Shown: one piece after another, positions 26,082 to 35,241 of the stretch
How positions within the stretch are numbered: position 1 is the stretch's first letter
Layout: every line of letters starts with the position of its first letter
Assembly: GCA_964447105.1 (NCBI GenBank)
Contig: CAYURH010000004.1
Coordinates: forward strand, 1 to 61,581
DNA: 61,581 nucleotides
Direction: 5' to 3'
DNA from: CAYURH01 sp964447105
GTDB taxonomy: Bacteria; Patescibacteriota; Saccharimonadia; Saccharimonadales; EFPC-124
Made by a program: the position numbers and the translations under genes
The notes under the pieces: generated by a model
The model's database searches: none
What the model was told of the DNA's origin: nothing
The model's input: the letters and a program-made list of their open reading frames with translations, nothing else

Positions 26082-26597
26082 ATGAAGACACTCATTTTTG
26101 ACATTGACGGCACGCTCACCGACATGAGCTCAATTGAACGGGCGGTATATCAAACAATCAACAAGCGCTACGCGGGTGCCGGTAGGCGTCGTGCCGATTA
26201 CCGTGACGCTTTTGTCCGGCTAGCTAATGCCAATGCGCTACCTATACCCAATGCGTATAAAACTGTACAGTTTATACGACAATACGCCAGCAACTATATT
26301 TTTGTCTACGCTACGGGCGCGCAAGACGTCGAAGTGGCATACGTATTACAATCGTTGGGCATACGACAGTTTTTTGATGAGCAATACTCGACCACCATCA
26401 CTAACTGTCGCTTTAGCAAAAAGACCGGCATCCCGTTGCGACGAATCGCCAAGCGTTATCCAGACTGCCTGCTCATAACCGACAGTTCGTCAGATGTAGC
26501 CGGTGCCCAAAAGGCCCATGTGCCCGCCGTACTACTGCAACCCAACGCTAAGCTAACTACCCGGGGCATAGAAAAAGCGGCGCGTCTATACCGTTAG
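26082..26597 (+). CDS. HAD-superfamily hydrolase
   Basis: 171 residues with motif I DIDGTLTD (catalytic Asp7 and Asp9), motif II around YATGAQ, and motif IV DSSSDVAGA. A small helical cap is inserted after motif I. Likely a small-molecule phosphatase; the substrate is unknown. TATAGG (26070-26075) ends 6 bases before the ATG, so a leaderless start is likely although the -10 is imperfect. Confidence 0.85.
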   Translation: MKTLIFDIDGTLTDMSSIERAVYQTINKRYAGAGRRRADYRDAFVRLANANALPIPNAYKTVQFIRQYASNYIFVYATGAQDVEVAYVLQSLGIRQFFDEQYSTTITNCRFSKKTGIPLRRIAKRYPDCLLITDSSSDVAGAQKAHVPAVLLQPNAKLTTRGIEKAARLYR

Positions 26598-26604
26598 GTA
26601 AGAC

Positions 26605-26851
26605 GGCCGCGTATAGATGTGCTGCGCGTGCCTATGGGCAACACGGACACACCTGCGGTATGTGGGAGCTGGGGTGGCAGGCGGGTCTGTAGCCCGCCAC
26701 CCCAGCTCGGGCCAGCAGTGCAGTTCTGGGAGTGCCCGGTGGGTATTCCCTGCTCCCAGCGCGCGCCTCGGCCTCGCGGCCGGTGGAGCGCATTGCACGA
26801 TCCGGCCCCACAACAAGGTCTATATGTAGCATAGCAGATCCGCAGGCGGCC
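26605..26851 (-). ncRNA. multi-hairpin structured RNA candidate, about 215-250 nt
   Basis: No ORF fits this very GC-rich gap. GGCCGC and TATAGA at 26605-26617 pair with TCTATA (26819-26824) and GCGGCC (26846-26851), closing the region. Inside are a 13-bp stem (26666-26678 with 26696-26708), CTGGGAG/CTCCCAG, and CGGCC-GCGA-GGCCG, which has a GNRA loop only when read on minus. On minus, TTGAAA (26852-26857) and TATGCT (26828-26833) are 18 bases apart, starting the RNA at the closing stem. I could not match it to SRP, RNase P, tmRNA or 6S RNA. Confidence 0.5.
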
Positions 26852-26864
26852 TTTCAAACGAACA

Positions 26865-28049
26865 CTAGTTGTTGTAGGTGTCGAGCATGACGTCGACTTT
26901 CATTTCTTTGTCGTCGCGAATAAATGTAATAGTGATTTTGTTGCCCGGATCAAACTGCGCCAAACGGCCGGCCAGTCCGTGGCCAATATCGACTGGTGCG
27001 TCATTTATTTTGGTAATCACATCACCTTCGCGAATACCCGCCTTGGCCGCCGGGCTACCCGGTTCGACGCTGGGCTCACCATTGCCGCCCAGTACAAGCG
27101 CGCCCGACGTTTCTTTAACATGCAGATCATATGACACATCTGGGTCCAGGCTGACATAGTGCACACCCAAATATGGTTTGACAATCTTGCCAGTCTTCAG
27201 CATAGAATCAATCACTTTTTTGATATTGCTAATAGGAATCGCAAAGCCGATGGCCTGGCCCTCTTCGGATACCGCCGTATTGATCCCAATCACTTGGCCG
27301 GCCAGATTTACCAATGGCCCACCGGAATTGCCTGGATTGATAGCCGCGTCTGTTTGCAGCAGATCTTCCAATTGTTCCGCGCTACTGCCACCTTCATCTT
27401 GCGCCTGAATCGGTCGGCCCAGGCCAGATATTATGCCGGCGCTCACACTGTTGCGGAATATGCCGAGCGCGTTGCCAATAGCTACCACCTGCTGGCCAGG
27501 TTGCACTTGCGTGGAATCACCGATTTGCGCTGGCGTAAGGTTGGTCACGCCATCGATCTTCAAAAAAGCAATATCGTTCATGGGGTCACGGCCCACGATA
27601 CGTACAGTGTCGTACTGCTTACCGTCAGCCATAACTACCGTTACACTTTTGGTCCCTTCCGGCACCACATGTTTGTTGGTCAATATATAACCATCTTTGG
27701 AAATCACGATACCACTGCCTGCCCCCTGGATTTGCTGTGTGCCCCTGAAACCGTAACTCACGGTACCGAGAGTGGTGATAGCCACCGTGCTGGGGTTCAC
27801 TTTTTTAAACACATCCGCCACTATTTCACCCTGTTGCAGCACGATCTTTTCGCGGTTCTGCGTAATGGTCTGGCCAACATCCAAATGCACTATGCCCGTG
27901 GCCAATAGCGCCCACACGCCACCCGCACTGGCAAATACACATATCACGGCCGTGACGATGGCAAATATAATTCTATTCGACGTATTGCTGGCTGGCCTTT
28001 TAACCACCGGACTGACTGGCGTTGGTTCAGTTCGTTCGTTCATACCCAC
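26865..28049 (-). CDS. degP: HtrA-type serine protease, membrane anchored
   Basis: Envelope quality-control protease. 394 residues: a cytoplasmic Pro/Thr-rich tail, one membrane helix (27-53), a trypsin-like domain with His127 (LTNKHVV), Asp159 (PMNDIAFL) and Ser242 (NPGNSGGP), then one PDZ domain (about 295-385). The single PDZ and N-terminal anchor fit the HtrA/DegS-like layout of Gram-positive bacteria. The start could also be the ATG two codons downstream. Confidence 0.94.
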   Translation of the reverse strand: MGMNERTEPTPVSPVVKRPASNTSNRIIFAIVTAVICVFASAGGVWALLATGIVHLDVGQTITQNREKIVLQQGEIVADVFKKVNPSTVAITTLGTVSYGFRGTQQIQGAGSGIVISKDGYILTNKHVVPEGTKSVTVVMADGKQYDTVRIVGRDPMNDIAFLKIDGVTNLTPAQIGDSTQVQPGQQVVAIGNALGIFRNSVSAGIISGLGRPIQAQDEGGSSAEQLEDLLQTDAAINPGNSGGPLVNLAGQVIGINTAVSEEGQAIGFAIPISNIKKVIDSMLKTGKIVKPYLGVHYVSLDPDVSYDLHVKETSGALVLGGNGEPSVEPGSPAAKAGIREGDVITKINDAPVDIGHGLAGRLAQFDPGNKITITFIRDDKEMKVDVMLDTYNN

Positions 28050-28064
28050 TCCTTGATCGCCAAT

Positions 28065-28829
28065 TTAGATTGTTACATCCCAGGGCGAAAAGAGGAGAAT
28101 CACCCCCAGTAAAATTGCCCCAAACAGTACTGTGCCGCGCAATGTTCCACGGTCTAGCTTGTCTGTTTTGGCCATGTGGTACATGCGGCCAGCGCAAAAA
28201 CCAATTACCAGCATGATAAGTGCAATCTGCGGAATAAGAATCGGCAAACCTAAATTGTACGCCGTAGTCCAATGGATCAATAGCCACGCCAGTTCAGCCA
28301 GCAACATACCCCACATGGTAGCCCACAGTTCAACGTAACGCTCTTCGTAGTTGCTCACCACATGACGAGCACTCACGTAGCCTACAATGCCACTAGCCAA
28401 GATCACGAAGGGCTCGTTAAATACAGCCGACAGGCTAAACAACACTACCAGGCTCAAAAATTGCGCGATCCCAGCTTGCGCCATAATGCCATAATGCCCC
28501 GAACGCGGCTTGATGACCACTTGCCACACTCCGTACCCAAGCATGATCATAATCTGCACTATCAAATCGCCCGACGCCAAATACATAAGACCCACGACGC
28601 TCAGCCCCACCAACACGTCCACCAAATTGGCTTTTATATTAGTCCACCAAAACCGCGGACGCAGCGCAAAAATGCGCCATTTACTCAACAACACCAATGC
28701 AATAGCGAGGTATGGCGGATCAAACCCGCGCACCAATATCAACACCGCCACCGGTAGCAAGGCGTTGAACACGATGTAGAAAATTTCGCTCACGCGCGTA
28801 CGCGCGGCCCGTGATCTGAGTAGATCCAT
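28065..28829 (-). CDS. polytopic membrane protein of unknown function
   Basis: 254 residues with about seven hydrophobic helices and basic loops. I do not recognise the family. The ATG at 28829 (MDLLRSRAARTRV) follows a TATAAT by 12 bases, with a GTG one codon earlier as the alternative. It lies just upstream of htrA on the same strand (15-base gap), so the two may be cotranscribed. Confidence 0.7.
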   Translation of the reverse strand: MDLLRSRAARTRVSEIFYIVFNALLPVAVLILVRGFDPPYLAIALVLLSKWRIFALRPRFWWTNIKANLVDVLVGLSVVGLMYLASGDLIVQIMIMLGYGVWQVVIKPRSGHYGIMAQAGIAQFLSLVVLFSLSAVFNEPFVILASGIVGYVSARHVVSNYEERYVELWATMWGMLLAELAWLLIHWTTAYNLGLPILIPQIALIMLVIGFCAGRMYHMAKTDKLDRGTLRGTVLFGAILLGVILLFSPWDVTI

Positions 28830-28877
28830 CACAATACCCCAATTATATCCTATGTTACCGGTGAGCAACACTTTTTG

Positions 28878-30563
28878 TTAGTGTGACGATGTGTTGCTGG
28901 CTGGTGTCGTGCCTATGATGACGACAAAGTCTGAGTTGGAGCTGATGCCAGCTGGCAACGTGGTTTTGGCGGTCACGCCCAGCATGGATTGTAGCTTCTT
29001 CAATGTTTGTGGTTTTTTGCCGCCGCTGAGGTCGTAAAGTTGGATCGGAGCGGTATTGAGCGTGGTAGGTGCGTTGCTGATTTTGACCACTTTGAATCCG
29101 GCGTCTTCTAGACTGTCAGCCTGGGTCTGCGCTTTGCCCGCTTCGCCGCTGGCGTTAAGCACGTCGACAGGGGCTTTTTCGATGGCTACAAAATTACCCG
29201 TGGCATAGGCCTTCACCGTAGCCTGGATGTCTGTGTAAACCCCCACCCCAGCGACTGGTTTTACAATGCTCTGGCCGTTAATATTACCGGTGTTTACCAA
29301 AGGATGATCTGGGTCATTGAGCGGAAGTGACATAATGTCATTGCTGTTGACGTCTTGCCCTAATTTGACCAAAGTCTTAATCTCTTCTGCATCAAAATTA
29401 GTGCGCACATTGTTGCCCAGGGCGTCGAGCAAATTGTTCACGGCTACAGGGTTGGCCAACGTACCGGCGCTCACTGCTTTGTCTTTGAGCGCAATCAAGA
29501 TGGCGCGCTGATATTTCTCGCGGTCGAAATTGGCCTGCGGGAACCCGTAGGTGCGCCCTAGCGGGTCATCACCGCGAGCGCGGGCCAGGTATAATGCGTG
29601 TTTGCCATCGAGCTGCACAGGCCCGTTGGGATATTTAACGTTGTAGCATGTTTGCGAACCTTTGGGGCAATCCCAGTCGAAGTTACGGTCGAGCACACCA
29701 CGCGAATCTTTGCTGTCGATCACCACCGTGATACCTCCCACGGCATCCACTGCCTGACGCAGTGCGGTGTAATTCAGATGGGTGGCGTATTGCACGTCGA
29801 GGCCCAGCACTTGACCCACTTTTTTGCGTAGCGCTTCCTGAGCGGTCTCTTCCCCTTGAGATTTTACGCAGCTATACAGTGCATTTATCCTACCCTGCAG
29901 CCCAGCGGGGCACGTGCGACTATAGTCTACCCACAGATCACGAGGGATACTCACCAGGAATGCATCTTTTTTAGTCTGGTTCACACTGACCACCATAATG
30001 GAATCGGTCAAATCGCCACCGGGATGACCTGGATCGTCTTCGGAAGTTCCAAATAACAGGATGTTGGTGCGGCCATTGGCGTCTTGCTGCAACGGCTTGG
30101 CTTGGTTAAAGATGGCGCTTACTACGTTGCCTTTAAAGATTTTGCTGCCGGTGCTCAAAAATTTGAACACAAAATAACCGCCCAAACTCAGCCCAGCCAA
30201 GACAACCAGCACAATGGCAATGATAATGGCACGTTTCACCCATGGGCGCTTGCCGCTAATTTTGTCTTTTTTGTTACGCCGGTCACGCCGCCGGTCACCA
30301 CGAGACTTCGGTGGTTCGTCGTCGAGACTCAGGTCGATCCCTAAATCTTTGTGCGACACGCTATGTCCTGGGTTTACCACCTGCGGCCTGGTTGTCCCAG
30401 TCAGCTGGCTGGCGTTGGCATGTTTGTGCGGGTCGGCTGGGTCCACCAGATACTTAGGCGGCAAGGATTCTTTGGATACATCCAAGCTAGGCTTGTCGCC
30501 ACCAGGGGAAGCAACACGTCGCGGAATAACAAAACCATCGGTGTTTGATCGTCTATGTTTCAT
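28878..30563 (-). CDS. LytR-CpsA-Psr (LCP) family ligase with LytR_C domain
   Basis: LCP enzymes transfer lipid-linked polymers to the cell wall. 561 residues: a charged cytoplasmic N-terminus (about 1-110), one membrane helix (112-135), the LCP domain (about 165-360) with ILLFGTSEDDPGHPGGDLTD and SIPRDLWVDY, and a C-terminal LytR_C domain (about 460-550, starting VDVLNASGEAGKA). It is divergent from lepB. TATAGT lies 15 bases before the ATG. Presence fits a Gram-positive-like wall. Confidence 0.93.
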   Translation of the reverse strand: MKHRRSNTDGFVIPRRVASPGGDKPSLDVSKESLPPKYLVDPADPHKHANASQLTGTTRPQVVNPGHSVSHKDLGIDLSLDDEPPKSRGDRRRDRRNKKDKISGKRPWVKRAIIIAIVLVVLAGLSLGGYFVFKFLSTGSKIFKGNVVSAIFNQAKPLQQDANGRTNILLFGTSEDDPGHPGGDLTDSIMVVSVNQTKKDAFLVSIPRDLWVDYSRTCPAGLQGRINALYSCVKSQGEETAQEALRKKVGQVLGLDVQYATHLNYTALRQAVDAVGGITVVIDSKDSRGVLDRNFDWDCPKGSQTCYNVKYPNGPVQLDGKHALYLARARGDDPLGRTYGFPQANFDREKYQRAILIALKDKAVSAGTLANPVAVNNLLDALGNNVRTNFDAEEIKTLVKLGQDVNSNDIMSLPLNDPDHPLVNTGNINGQSIVKPVAGVGVYTDIQATVKAYATGNFVAIEKAPVDVLNASGEAGKAQTQADSLEDAGFKVVKISNAPTTLNTAPIQLYDLSGGKKPQTLKKLQSMLGVTAKTTLPAGISSNSDFVVIIGTTPASNTSSH

Positions 30564-30677
30564 AAAACCGTTCTTAAAACTATAGCGTCTTTAACGAGTA
30601 TCGTAAACCCAACGTGAGTACACGTTGGCGCAGTCAACCATGGAAATTTGATGCCCACCCAGCTATTATATATGGGT

Positions 30678-31769
30678 ATGCAGACAGATCAACCACTCCA
30701 TGATATTGATGACTCGGCTTTTTCTCCCATCACCAGCCCACCCGACCCCAACTCCACACCGGCCCGTCCGGCTCAAGCTGCAAGTCCATATAATTCCATG
30801 CCAGCTGCACAACCCGGCGCTCCCACCCCTTCACCAGTCCAACAAGCCGCGCCCACACCCACACCAGTCGTACCAGTGACATCTGTACCGCCTGCAGCGC
30901 CAGTAAGCGCCAGCTTGCCGGCAGCGCCCGCACCGCAGCCCGCGCCATCACGCCCACAAATGGCCGATGTTGTAGCGCCTGCTACCGCTATAAATGCCCC
31001 TCCCCGTCCACGCAGCGCATCGGCTACATCGTATAGCCCACCCTCGCAAACCGCGCTGCAGCACGTACCCGACGAAGTCATCAAAAAAATCAGCGAAGCG
31101 CCCGAGCGCACCGCGCGCGAAATCGAATCCGACATGCACCATAAACCTCACAACTGGCACCCCCGTCGCATACTGTCTATCGCAATGTTCGGCGTACTCA
31201 TTTTTGCAGTAGCCTGGTTGATTAACCTGTTTGTGTTTCAGTCATACTTCGTGGAAGGGACGAGCATGACACCCACACTGCAAAACGGTGATCGTTTGAT
31301 CATTAGCAAAGTTGAAAAATCCATCGCCGCAGCCCAAGGCAAGCCCTACATCCCCAACCGCGGCCAAATAGTAGTACTCGACAGCACCATCGTGGGTAGC
31401 AATGGCCAAGAAGAGCAACTGATCAAACGAGTAATTGGCTTGCCGGGCGATGCCATTCATATACAGGACGGCAAAGTACTCATCAGAAACAGCGAATTCC
31501 CCGACGGATTCGACGCCAATGTCACTCTGGGACTCAAACTTGAGTCTACCTACACTGATGGGCCACTTGATTTCACCGTGGGCGACCACCAAGTGTTTGT
31601 GATGGGCGACAACCGCGTGCAAAACGGTAGTTATGATTCACGCGCTTTTGGGCCGGTGGATGTCAAAAACCTAGAAGGCCGCTTGTGGGCGCGCATTTTA
31701 CCAGTCGATCAAGCCAAAGTGTTTAGCAGCCTACAGCCCTGGATGTGGCAAAAATCTTTGCTGCGATAA
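30678..31769 (+). CDS. lepB: signal peptidase I with proline-rich N-terminal extension
   Basis: Removes signal peptides from exported proteins. 363 residues. The first 150 are a Pro/Ala-rich cytoplasmic segment, followed by one membrane helix (165-189) and the catalytic domain with Ser196 (GTSMTPTL), Lys250 (KRVIGLPGD) and the GDNR box. I chose the ATG at 30678 because TATTAT (30664-30669) ends 8 bases before it. An upstream ATG at 30648 lies before that promoter. The 3' end overlaps the convergent gene by 39 bases. Confidence 0.95.
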   Translation: MQTDQPLHDIDDSAFSPITSPPDPNSTPARPAQAASPYNSMPAAQPGAPTPSPVQQAAPTPTPVVPVTSVPPAAPVSASLPAAPAPQPAPSRPQMADVVAPATAINAPPRPRSASATSYSPPSQTALQHVPDEVIKKISEAPERTAREIESDMHHKPHNWHPRRILSIAMFGVLIFAVAWLINLFVFQSYFVEGTSMTPTLQNGDRLIISKVEKSIAAAQGKPYIPNRGQIVVLDSTIVGSNGQEEQLIKRVIGLPGDAIHIQDGKVLIRNSEFPDGFDANVTLGLKLESTYTDGPLDFTVGDHQVFVMGDNRVQNGSYDSRAFGPVDVKNLEGRLWARILPVDQAKVFSSLQPWMWQKSLLR

Positions 31770-32189
31770 TCGCAAACCAGACCTTAGCTGCTCGGTCACT
31801 TCTGACTTCGACAAACGTGACGGTATGTGTAAAAAGGCAATCCGTTTCTGCGGATAGCTTTTCACCAATCCAGCAGCCAGCATATTGCACCAAGAATTTT
31901 TTATAGTAAGCGTTTTTCGAAAAAGCTCGCCATCTGCCAGGGATGTGTCTAGGAGATACTGGCCCGAGTCGTCTGCACAGACACCCTCAACGTGCACATA
32001 CTGCGACTGCAGGCCACGATACACGCCGGCAGCTACAATGTAATCCGCGTCGCGCACCACGTCGGAGGCACAAAATTCATCAATGAGTCTCCGGCTGGAA
32101 CCCACCTCGAAATACATATATTCGTCAGCCAAACGTCGCACAATATTTGCCGCAACTGTACCCCTAAAAGCAACTAATGCGACAGTCAT
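31731..32189 (-). CDS. pyroglutamyl-peptidase I-like protein (peptidase C15)
   Basis: 152 residues, shorter than typical Pcp (about 200-215). KNSWCNMLAAGLVKSYP aligns with the Pcp catalytic cysteine motif, and IAFLHIP with its histidine motif. The Glu-containing N-terminal region is less clear, so activity is uncertain. The start overlaps the parB stop (TAATG), which places it in the parA-parB operon. Confidence 0.6.
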   Translation of the reverse strand: MTVALVAFRGTVAANIVRRLADEYMYFEVGSSRRLIDEFCASDVVRDADYIVAAGVYRGLQSQYVHVEGVCADDSGQYLLDTSLADGELFRKTLTIKNSWCNMLAAGLVKSYPQKRIAFLHIPSRLSKSEVTEQLRSGLRLSQQRFLPHPGL

Positions 32190-33079
32190 TAATCAAGCAA
32201 CGCGCCGGTGATGCGTTTGAATTCGGCATCACTTTTGAATTCGATAATCAGTCGCCCGCCTTTGGCCATATGCTTCACCACGACTGGTGTGTTCAGGCGC
32301 TGGCCGAGTGCTTTGGTTTCGCGCGTTTCGGTTTGCGTTTTGGCGGCGGCACGTTCGCGTTTTTTGCTCTTGGATCCTTCTTTGTAGCCAATCACAAACT
32401 GTTCGGCTTTGCGCACTGACCAGCCTTGGCTAATGATGAGGCTTAGCAGTTCGTCTTGTACATCGGCTTCTTGGATAGCCAAAATCTGGCGAGCATGGCC
32501 TTCACTAATCTGACCGTCGACCAGTGCTTGCTTGGCGTTTTTGGGCAAACTCAGTAGGCGCATGGTGTTGCTGATGGTACTCACCGCCCGGCCACCGCCC
32601 ACTTGTTTGCCGATCTCTTCGTAAGTCATGTTGAACTGCTGATGCAATTTCAGATATGCCGTGGCGGTTTCGAGCGGATTGAGGTCCTCGCGCTGTAGGT
32701 TTTCGATGAGCGCTACTTCCAGTTTGTGCTGGTCGGTGTAGCTACGCACAATAGCCGGAATGTCAGTTTTGCCAGCCGCTTGCGACGCTCGCCAGCGACG
32801 CTCGCCAGCGACGATTTCGTAGCTGCCGTCGCGAGGCATCACCACAATCGGCTGCAACACGCCGTGTTGTTTAATAGATTCAGTCAACTCATCGAGCGCC
32901 GTTTGATCAAAATGGCGGCGCGGCTGCTCGGGATTGGCCACCACTTTGTCGACAGGGATATTGCGCAGCTCGCTCAACTGTTCATCTTGCGCCTGTGTGG
33001 GGTCAAATTCTTCGTCGAGTAGCTGGGTAGGTATGAGCGAATCAAAGCCCCGCCCTAGGCCTTTTTTAACGTTTGGCAC
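32189..33079 (-). CDS. parB: chromosome partitioning protein ParB
   Basis: Binds parS sites and spreads as a CTP-dependent clamp. 296 residues. The CTPase motifs QPRRHF and VAGERRWRAS, and the helix-turn-helix region (TYEEIGKQVGGGRAVSTISN), are intact, followed by a C-terminal dimer domain. It overlaps parA by 14 bases. No obvious parS palindrome is visible in the window. Confidence 0.95.
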   Translation of the reverse strand: MPNVKKGLGRGFDSLIPTQLLDEEFDPTQAQDEQLSELRNIPVDKVVANPEQPRRHFDQTALDELTESIKQHGVLQPIVVMPRDGSYEIVAGERRWRASQAAGKTDIPAIVRSYTDQHKLEVALIENLQREDLNPLETATAYLKLHQQFNMTYEEIGKQVGGGRAVSTISNTMRLLSLPKNAKQALVDGQISEGHARQILAIQEADVQDELLSLIISQGWSVRKAEQFVIGYKEGSKSKKRERAAAKTQTETRETKALGQRLNTPVVVKHMAKGGRLIIEFKSDAEFKRITGALLD

Positions 33080-33830
33080 GCTCTGTCACCTCCTTTGTCA
33101 GCGCTTTGTAAGCACGGGAACCTTTACTCCACCGGTCATACACGCCAATTGGCATGCCGTGGCTTGGTGCCTCGGCCAATCTGACGTTACGCGGAATAAT
33201 TGTATTAAAAACTTTGCCGGGAAAATGTTTTTGCACTTCAGCCTGCACCTGAGAAGACAGTGTAGTGCGGCTATCTACCATAGTAAGCACCACACCCAAC
33301 AGCTCAAGCTGTGGGTTGAGTTGTTTGCGCACCAGCTGCATGGTCTCAAGCAATTGGCCCAAGCCTTCGAGCGCGTAGAATTCGGCCTGCACCGGCAGCA
33401 GCACATGGTGGGCGGCGATCAGCGAATTCACAGTGAGCAAACTCAAACTAGGCGGGCAATCAATCACCACCACCTGATATGAATTGTTTTCGAGTGCGTG
33501 ACGCAGGCGGGTAAACTTGCGCTCGGCTTTGGCCAGTTCTACTTCGGCATTGGCAAGCTGAGGCGTACTGGGCAAAACATGAAGATTCTTGAACTTGGTG
33601 GCCACCACACATTCGTTGAGTGGCTTCGCGCCCTCGAGCACATCGATAACCGTACGCTGGAGTTCTCTTTTTTCGATCCCCAAGCCACTCGTAGCATTAC
33701 CTTGTGGGTCAAAATCCACTAGCAAGGTGCTAAGACCGCTTTTGGCCAAGAAATAGGCTACGTTAACAGCCGTCGTCGTCTTGCCCACTCCCCCTTTTTG
33801 ATTGGTGACAGCAATAATTGTGCCGGCCAT
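33066..33830 (-). CDS. parA: chromosome partitioning ATPase ParA/Soj
   Basis: Dynamic ATPase that positions the origin region with ParB. 254 residues, with the deviant Walker A QKGGVGKTT (11-19, signature Lys12) and Walker B VVIDCPPSLSLLT. The ATG at 33830 matches the usual MAGTIIAVTNQKGG start. TACAAT lies about 40 bases upstream, so it has an ordinary led mRNA. A PAPSH-like stretch (LAEAPSHGMPI) is present. Confidence 0.96.
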   Translation of the reverse strand: MAGTIIAVTNQKGGVGKTTTAVNVAYFLAKSGLSTLLVDFDPQGNATSGLGIEKRELQRTVIDVLEGAKPLNECVVATKFKNLHVLPSTPQLANAEVELAKAERKFTRLRHALENNSYQVVVIDCPPSLSLLTVNSLIAAHHVLLPVQAEFYALEGLGQLLETMQLVRKQLNPQLELLGVVLTMVDSRTTLSSQVQAEVQKHFPGKVFNTIIPRNVRLAEAPSHGMPIGVYDRWSKGSRAYKALTKEVTERAKR

Positions 33831-33926
33831 ATCTGTTGGTTTTAACCCTCTCGTCAAATGCTACGCCTCATTGTAACAGGTTTTGCCCATGTGGTGAAAA
33901 ACTGCATGAGCTGTATACTATAGACA

Positions 33927-34526
33927 ATGACAATGTTTTTGATTGGATTGAGCGCTTTTCTAACAATTGCAAGCGCCATCCCCTACATGGTGGAAATCGT
34001 TCAAGGCAAAGCAAAACCACGCATTGTGTCGTGGTTTACATGGTCGCTCCTAACCGCAATCGCCTGCGCTGCATCTTTTGCTGATGGCCAGGTAGCTGGC
34101 GGCGTATTATTGTTGGCAGCAACAATTGAAACGTTTTTGGTTGTTGTTTTGGGTCTTAAATATGGCGACCGCAAATTCGAACGCTTTGACATTGTGTGTC
34201 AGATCGGAGCGCTCGTTGGCTTGGTGCTGTGGTTGGTATTTAATTCGCCAGCAATTGCTATTGTCGCCACTGTAACCATCGACTGCATTGGCATGCTTCC
34301 TACCATAAAACACTCCTGGCAAAAGCCGCACGAAGAAACATGGATAACGTTTTTTATGGCAGGTCTGGCCAGCATATTTACACTTGTGGCCGCCAACAAC
34401 TGGAGCATCACCGCGGCAGCTTACCCCATGTACATTGTGGTAGCTAATCTGCTGCTTGTAGCGATTATCTTTGCCAGCCCTCATCGTCACAAAAAAACCG
34501 CGCCCAAAGAACTACGACACTTATAA
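33927..34526 (+). CDS. PQ-loop-like seven-helix membrane protein
   Basis: 199 residues, about seven helices in two similar halves. IPYMVEIVQGKAKPRIVSW and IGMLPTIKHSWQKPHEETW sit at equivalent places, reminiscent of PQ-loop/SWEET carriers (a Pro followed by a conserved aromatic a turn later). Substrate unknown. TATACT (33914-33919) lies 7 bases before the ATG, so it is leaderless. Confidence 0.65.
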   Translation: MTMFLIGLSAFLTIASAIPYMVEIVQGKAKPRIVSWFTWSLLTAIACAASFADGQVAGGVLLLAATIETFLVVVLGLKYGDRKFERFDIVCQIGALVGLVLWLVFNSPAIAIVATVTIDCIGMLPTIKHSWQKPHEETWITFFMAGLASIFTLVAANNWSITAAAYPMYIVVANLLLVAIIFASPHRHKKTAPKELRHL

Positions 34527-34551
34527 AAACCCGCCTTCGTGGGCGGGTTTT
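34526..34551. terminator. bidirectional terminator
   Basis: AAAACCCGCC (34526-34535) pairs perfectly with GGCGGGTTTT (34542-34551), with A/T runs at both sides. It ends the PQ-loop gene and rplU. Confidence 0.93.
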
Positions 34552-34553
34552 GC

Positions 34554-34862
34554 TTAGGCGCTGATTTTGCTGATTTCGATTTGGGTGTATTTTTGGCGGT
34601 GGCCGGTGATTTTTTTGACGCGTTTTTTGGATTCAAACCGTACGACTTTCAATTTGTCGCCTTTAACTTCTGGTTCCAATACTTTGGCGCTGACTTTGGC
34701 GCCTTTGACCACAGGAGTACCTACGGTAACGGTGGCGTCGTCAAAGACCATCAGTGGTTCGAGGTCGAGGGTTTTGGTGGCGTCATCAAGCTTGTCAACC
34801 AAAAGCGTTTGCTTTTCGGCTACGATGTATTGCTTGCCGCCAACTGTAATAATTGCTTTCAT
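34554..34862 (-). CDS. rplU: 50S ribosomal protein L21
   Basis: 102 residues, normal length. IITVGGKQYIVAEKQTLLVDKL and the C-terminal KKRVKKITGHRQKYTQIEI are diagnostic. It is not followed by rpmA (L27) as in most bacteria, so that gene must lie elsewhere. Confidence 0.96.
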   Translation of the reverse strand: MKAIITVGGKQYIVAEKQTLLVDKLDDATKTLDLEPLMVFDDATVTVGTPVVKGAKVSAKVLEPEVKGDKLKVVRFESKKRVKKITGHRQKYTQIEISKISA

Positions 34863-34927
34863 CTAAATCTCGTTAAATGTTACGTATCTCGAACAATTTT
34901 AACAGAGTAAGGCCAGGTTGTAAAGCG

Positions 34928-35170
34928 TTACTTGCCAGCATCTTCGGGTTGCATAGCGCCAAGTTCTTCGACGGCGCGTTCCCAGAATCGATCAAGCTTG
35001 TCTGGGTCGATGGTATCGTGTAGATCCCAGTACTGTTCGTCTGCTGAACCGATGGGATCTTCGTCGATTGCTTTGATAAGCTCGTCCGAGGGGTCGTCAA
35101 TCGGCACAGGTGCCAATTGCATACGACCGCGGGGACTAGGGATAGTAAGGGTGTTTTCTTTTGTTGCCAT
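34928..35170 (-). CDS. small acidic hypothetical protein
   Basis: 80 residues, strongly acidic (IDDPSDELIKAIDEDPIGSAD), probably soluble and partly disordered, with one amphipathic helix (DRFWERAVEELGAM). It lies between ileS and rplU on the same strand. TATAAC is 17 bases before the ATG. I recognise no family, though similar acidic short proteins are common in CPR genomes. Confidence 0.6.
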   Translation of the reverse strand: MATKENTLTIPSPRGRMQLAPVPIDDPSDELIKAIDEDPIGSADEQYWDLHDTIDPDKLDRFWERAVEELGAMQPEDAGK

Positions 35171-35241
35171 GTATTTGTTTTAATTTTGTTATATTCAAAC
35201 ATTAGCACAATGATGCGCAGATGTCAATTGTATGTCTATAG

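Noticed and set aside
26605..26851. SRP RNA, RNase P RNA or tmRNA in the structured gap
   Set aside because: No SRP domain IV loop pair, no RNase P conserved core, and no tRNA-like end or tag ORF on either strand. Kept as unassigned.
32780..32816. Tandem 13-bp repeat (GACGCTCGCCAGC twice) in parB
   Set aside because: It encodes the conserved VAGERRWRAS motif; the repetition comes from the codons used and not from a repeat element.
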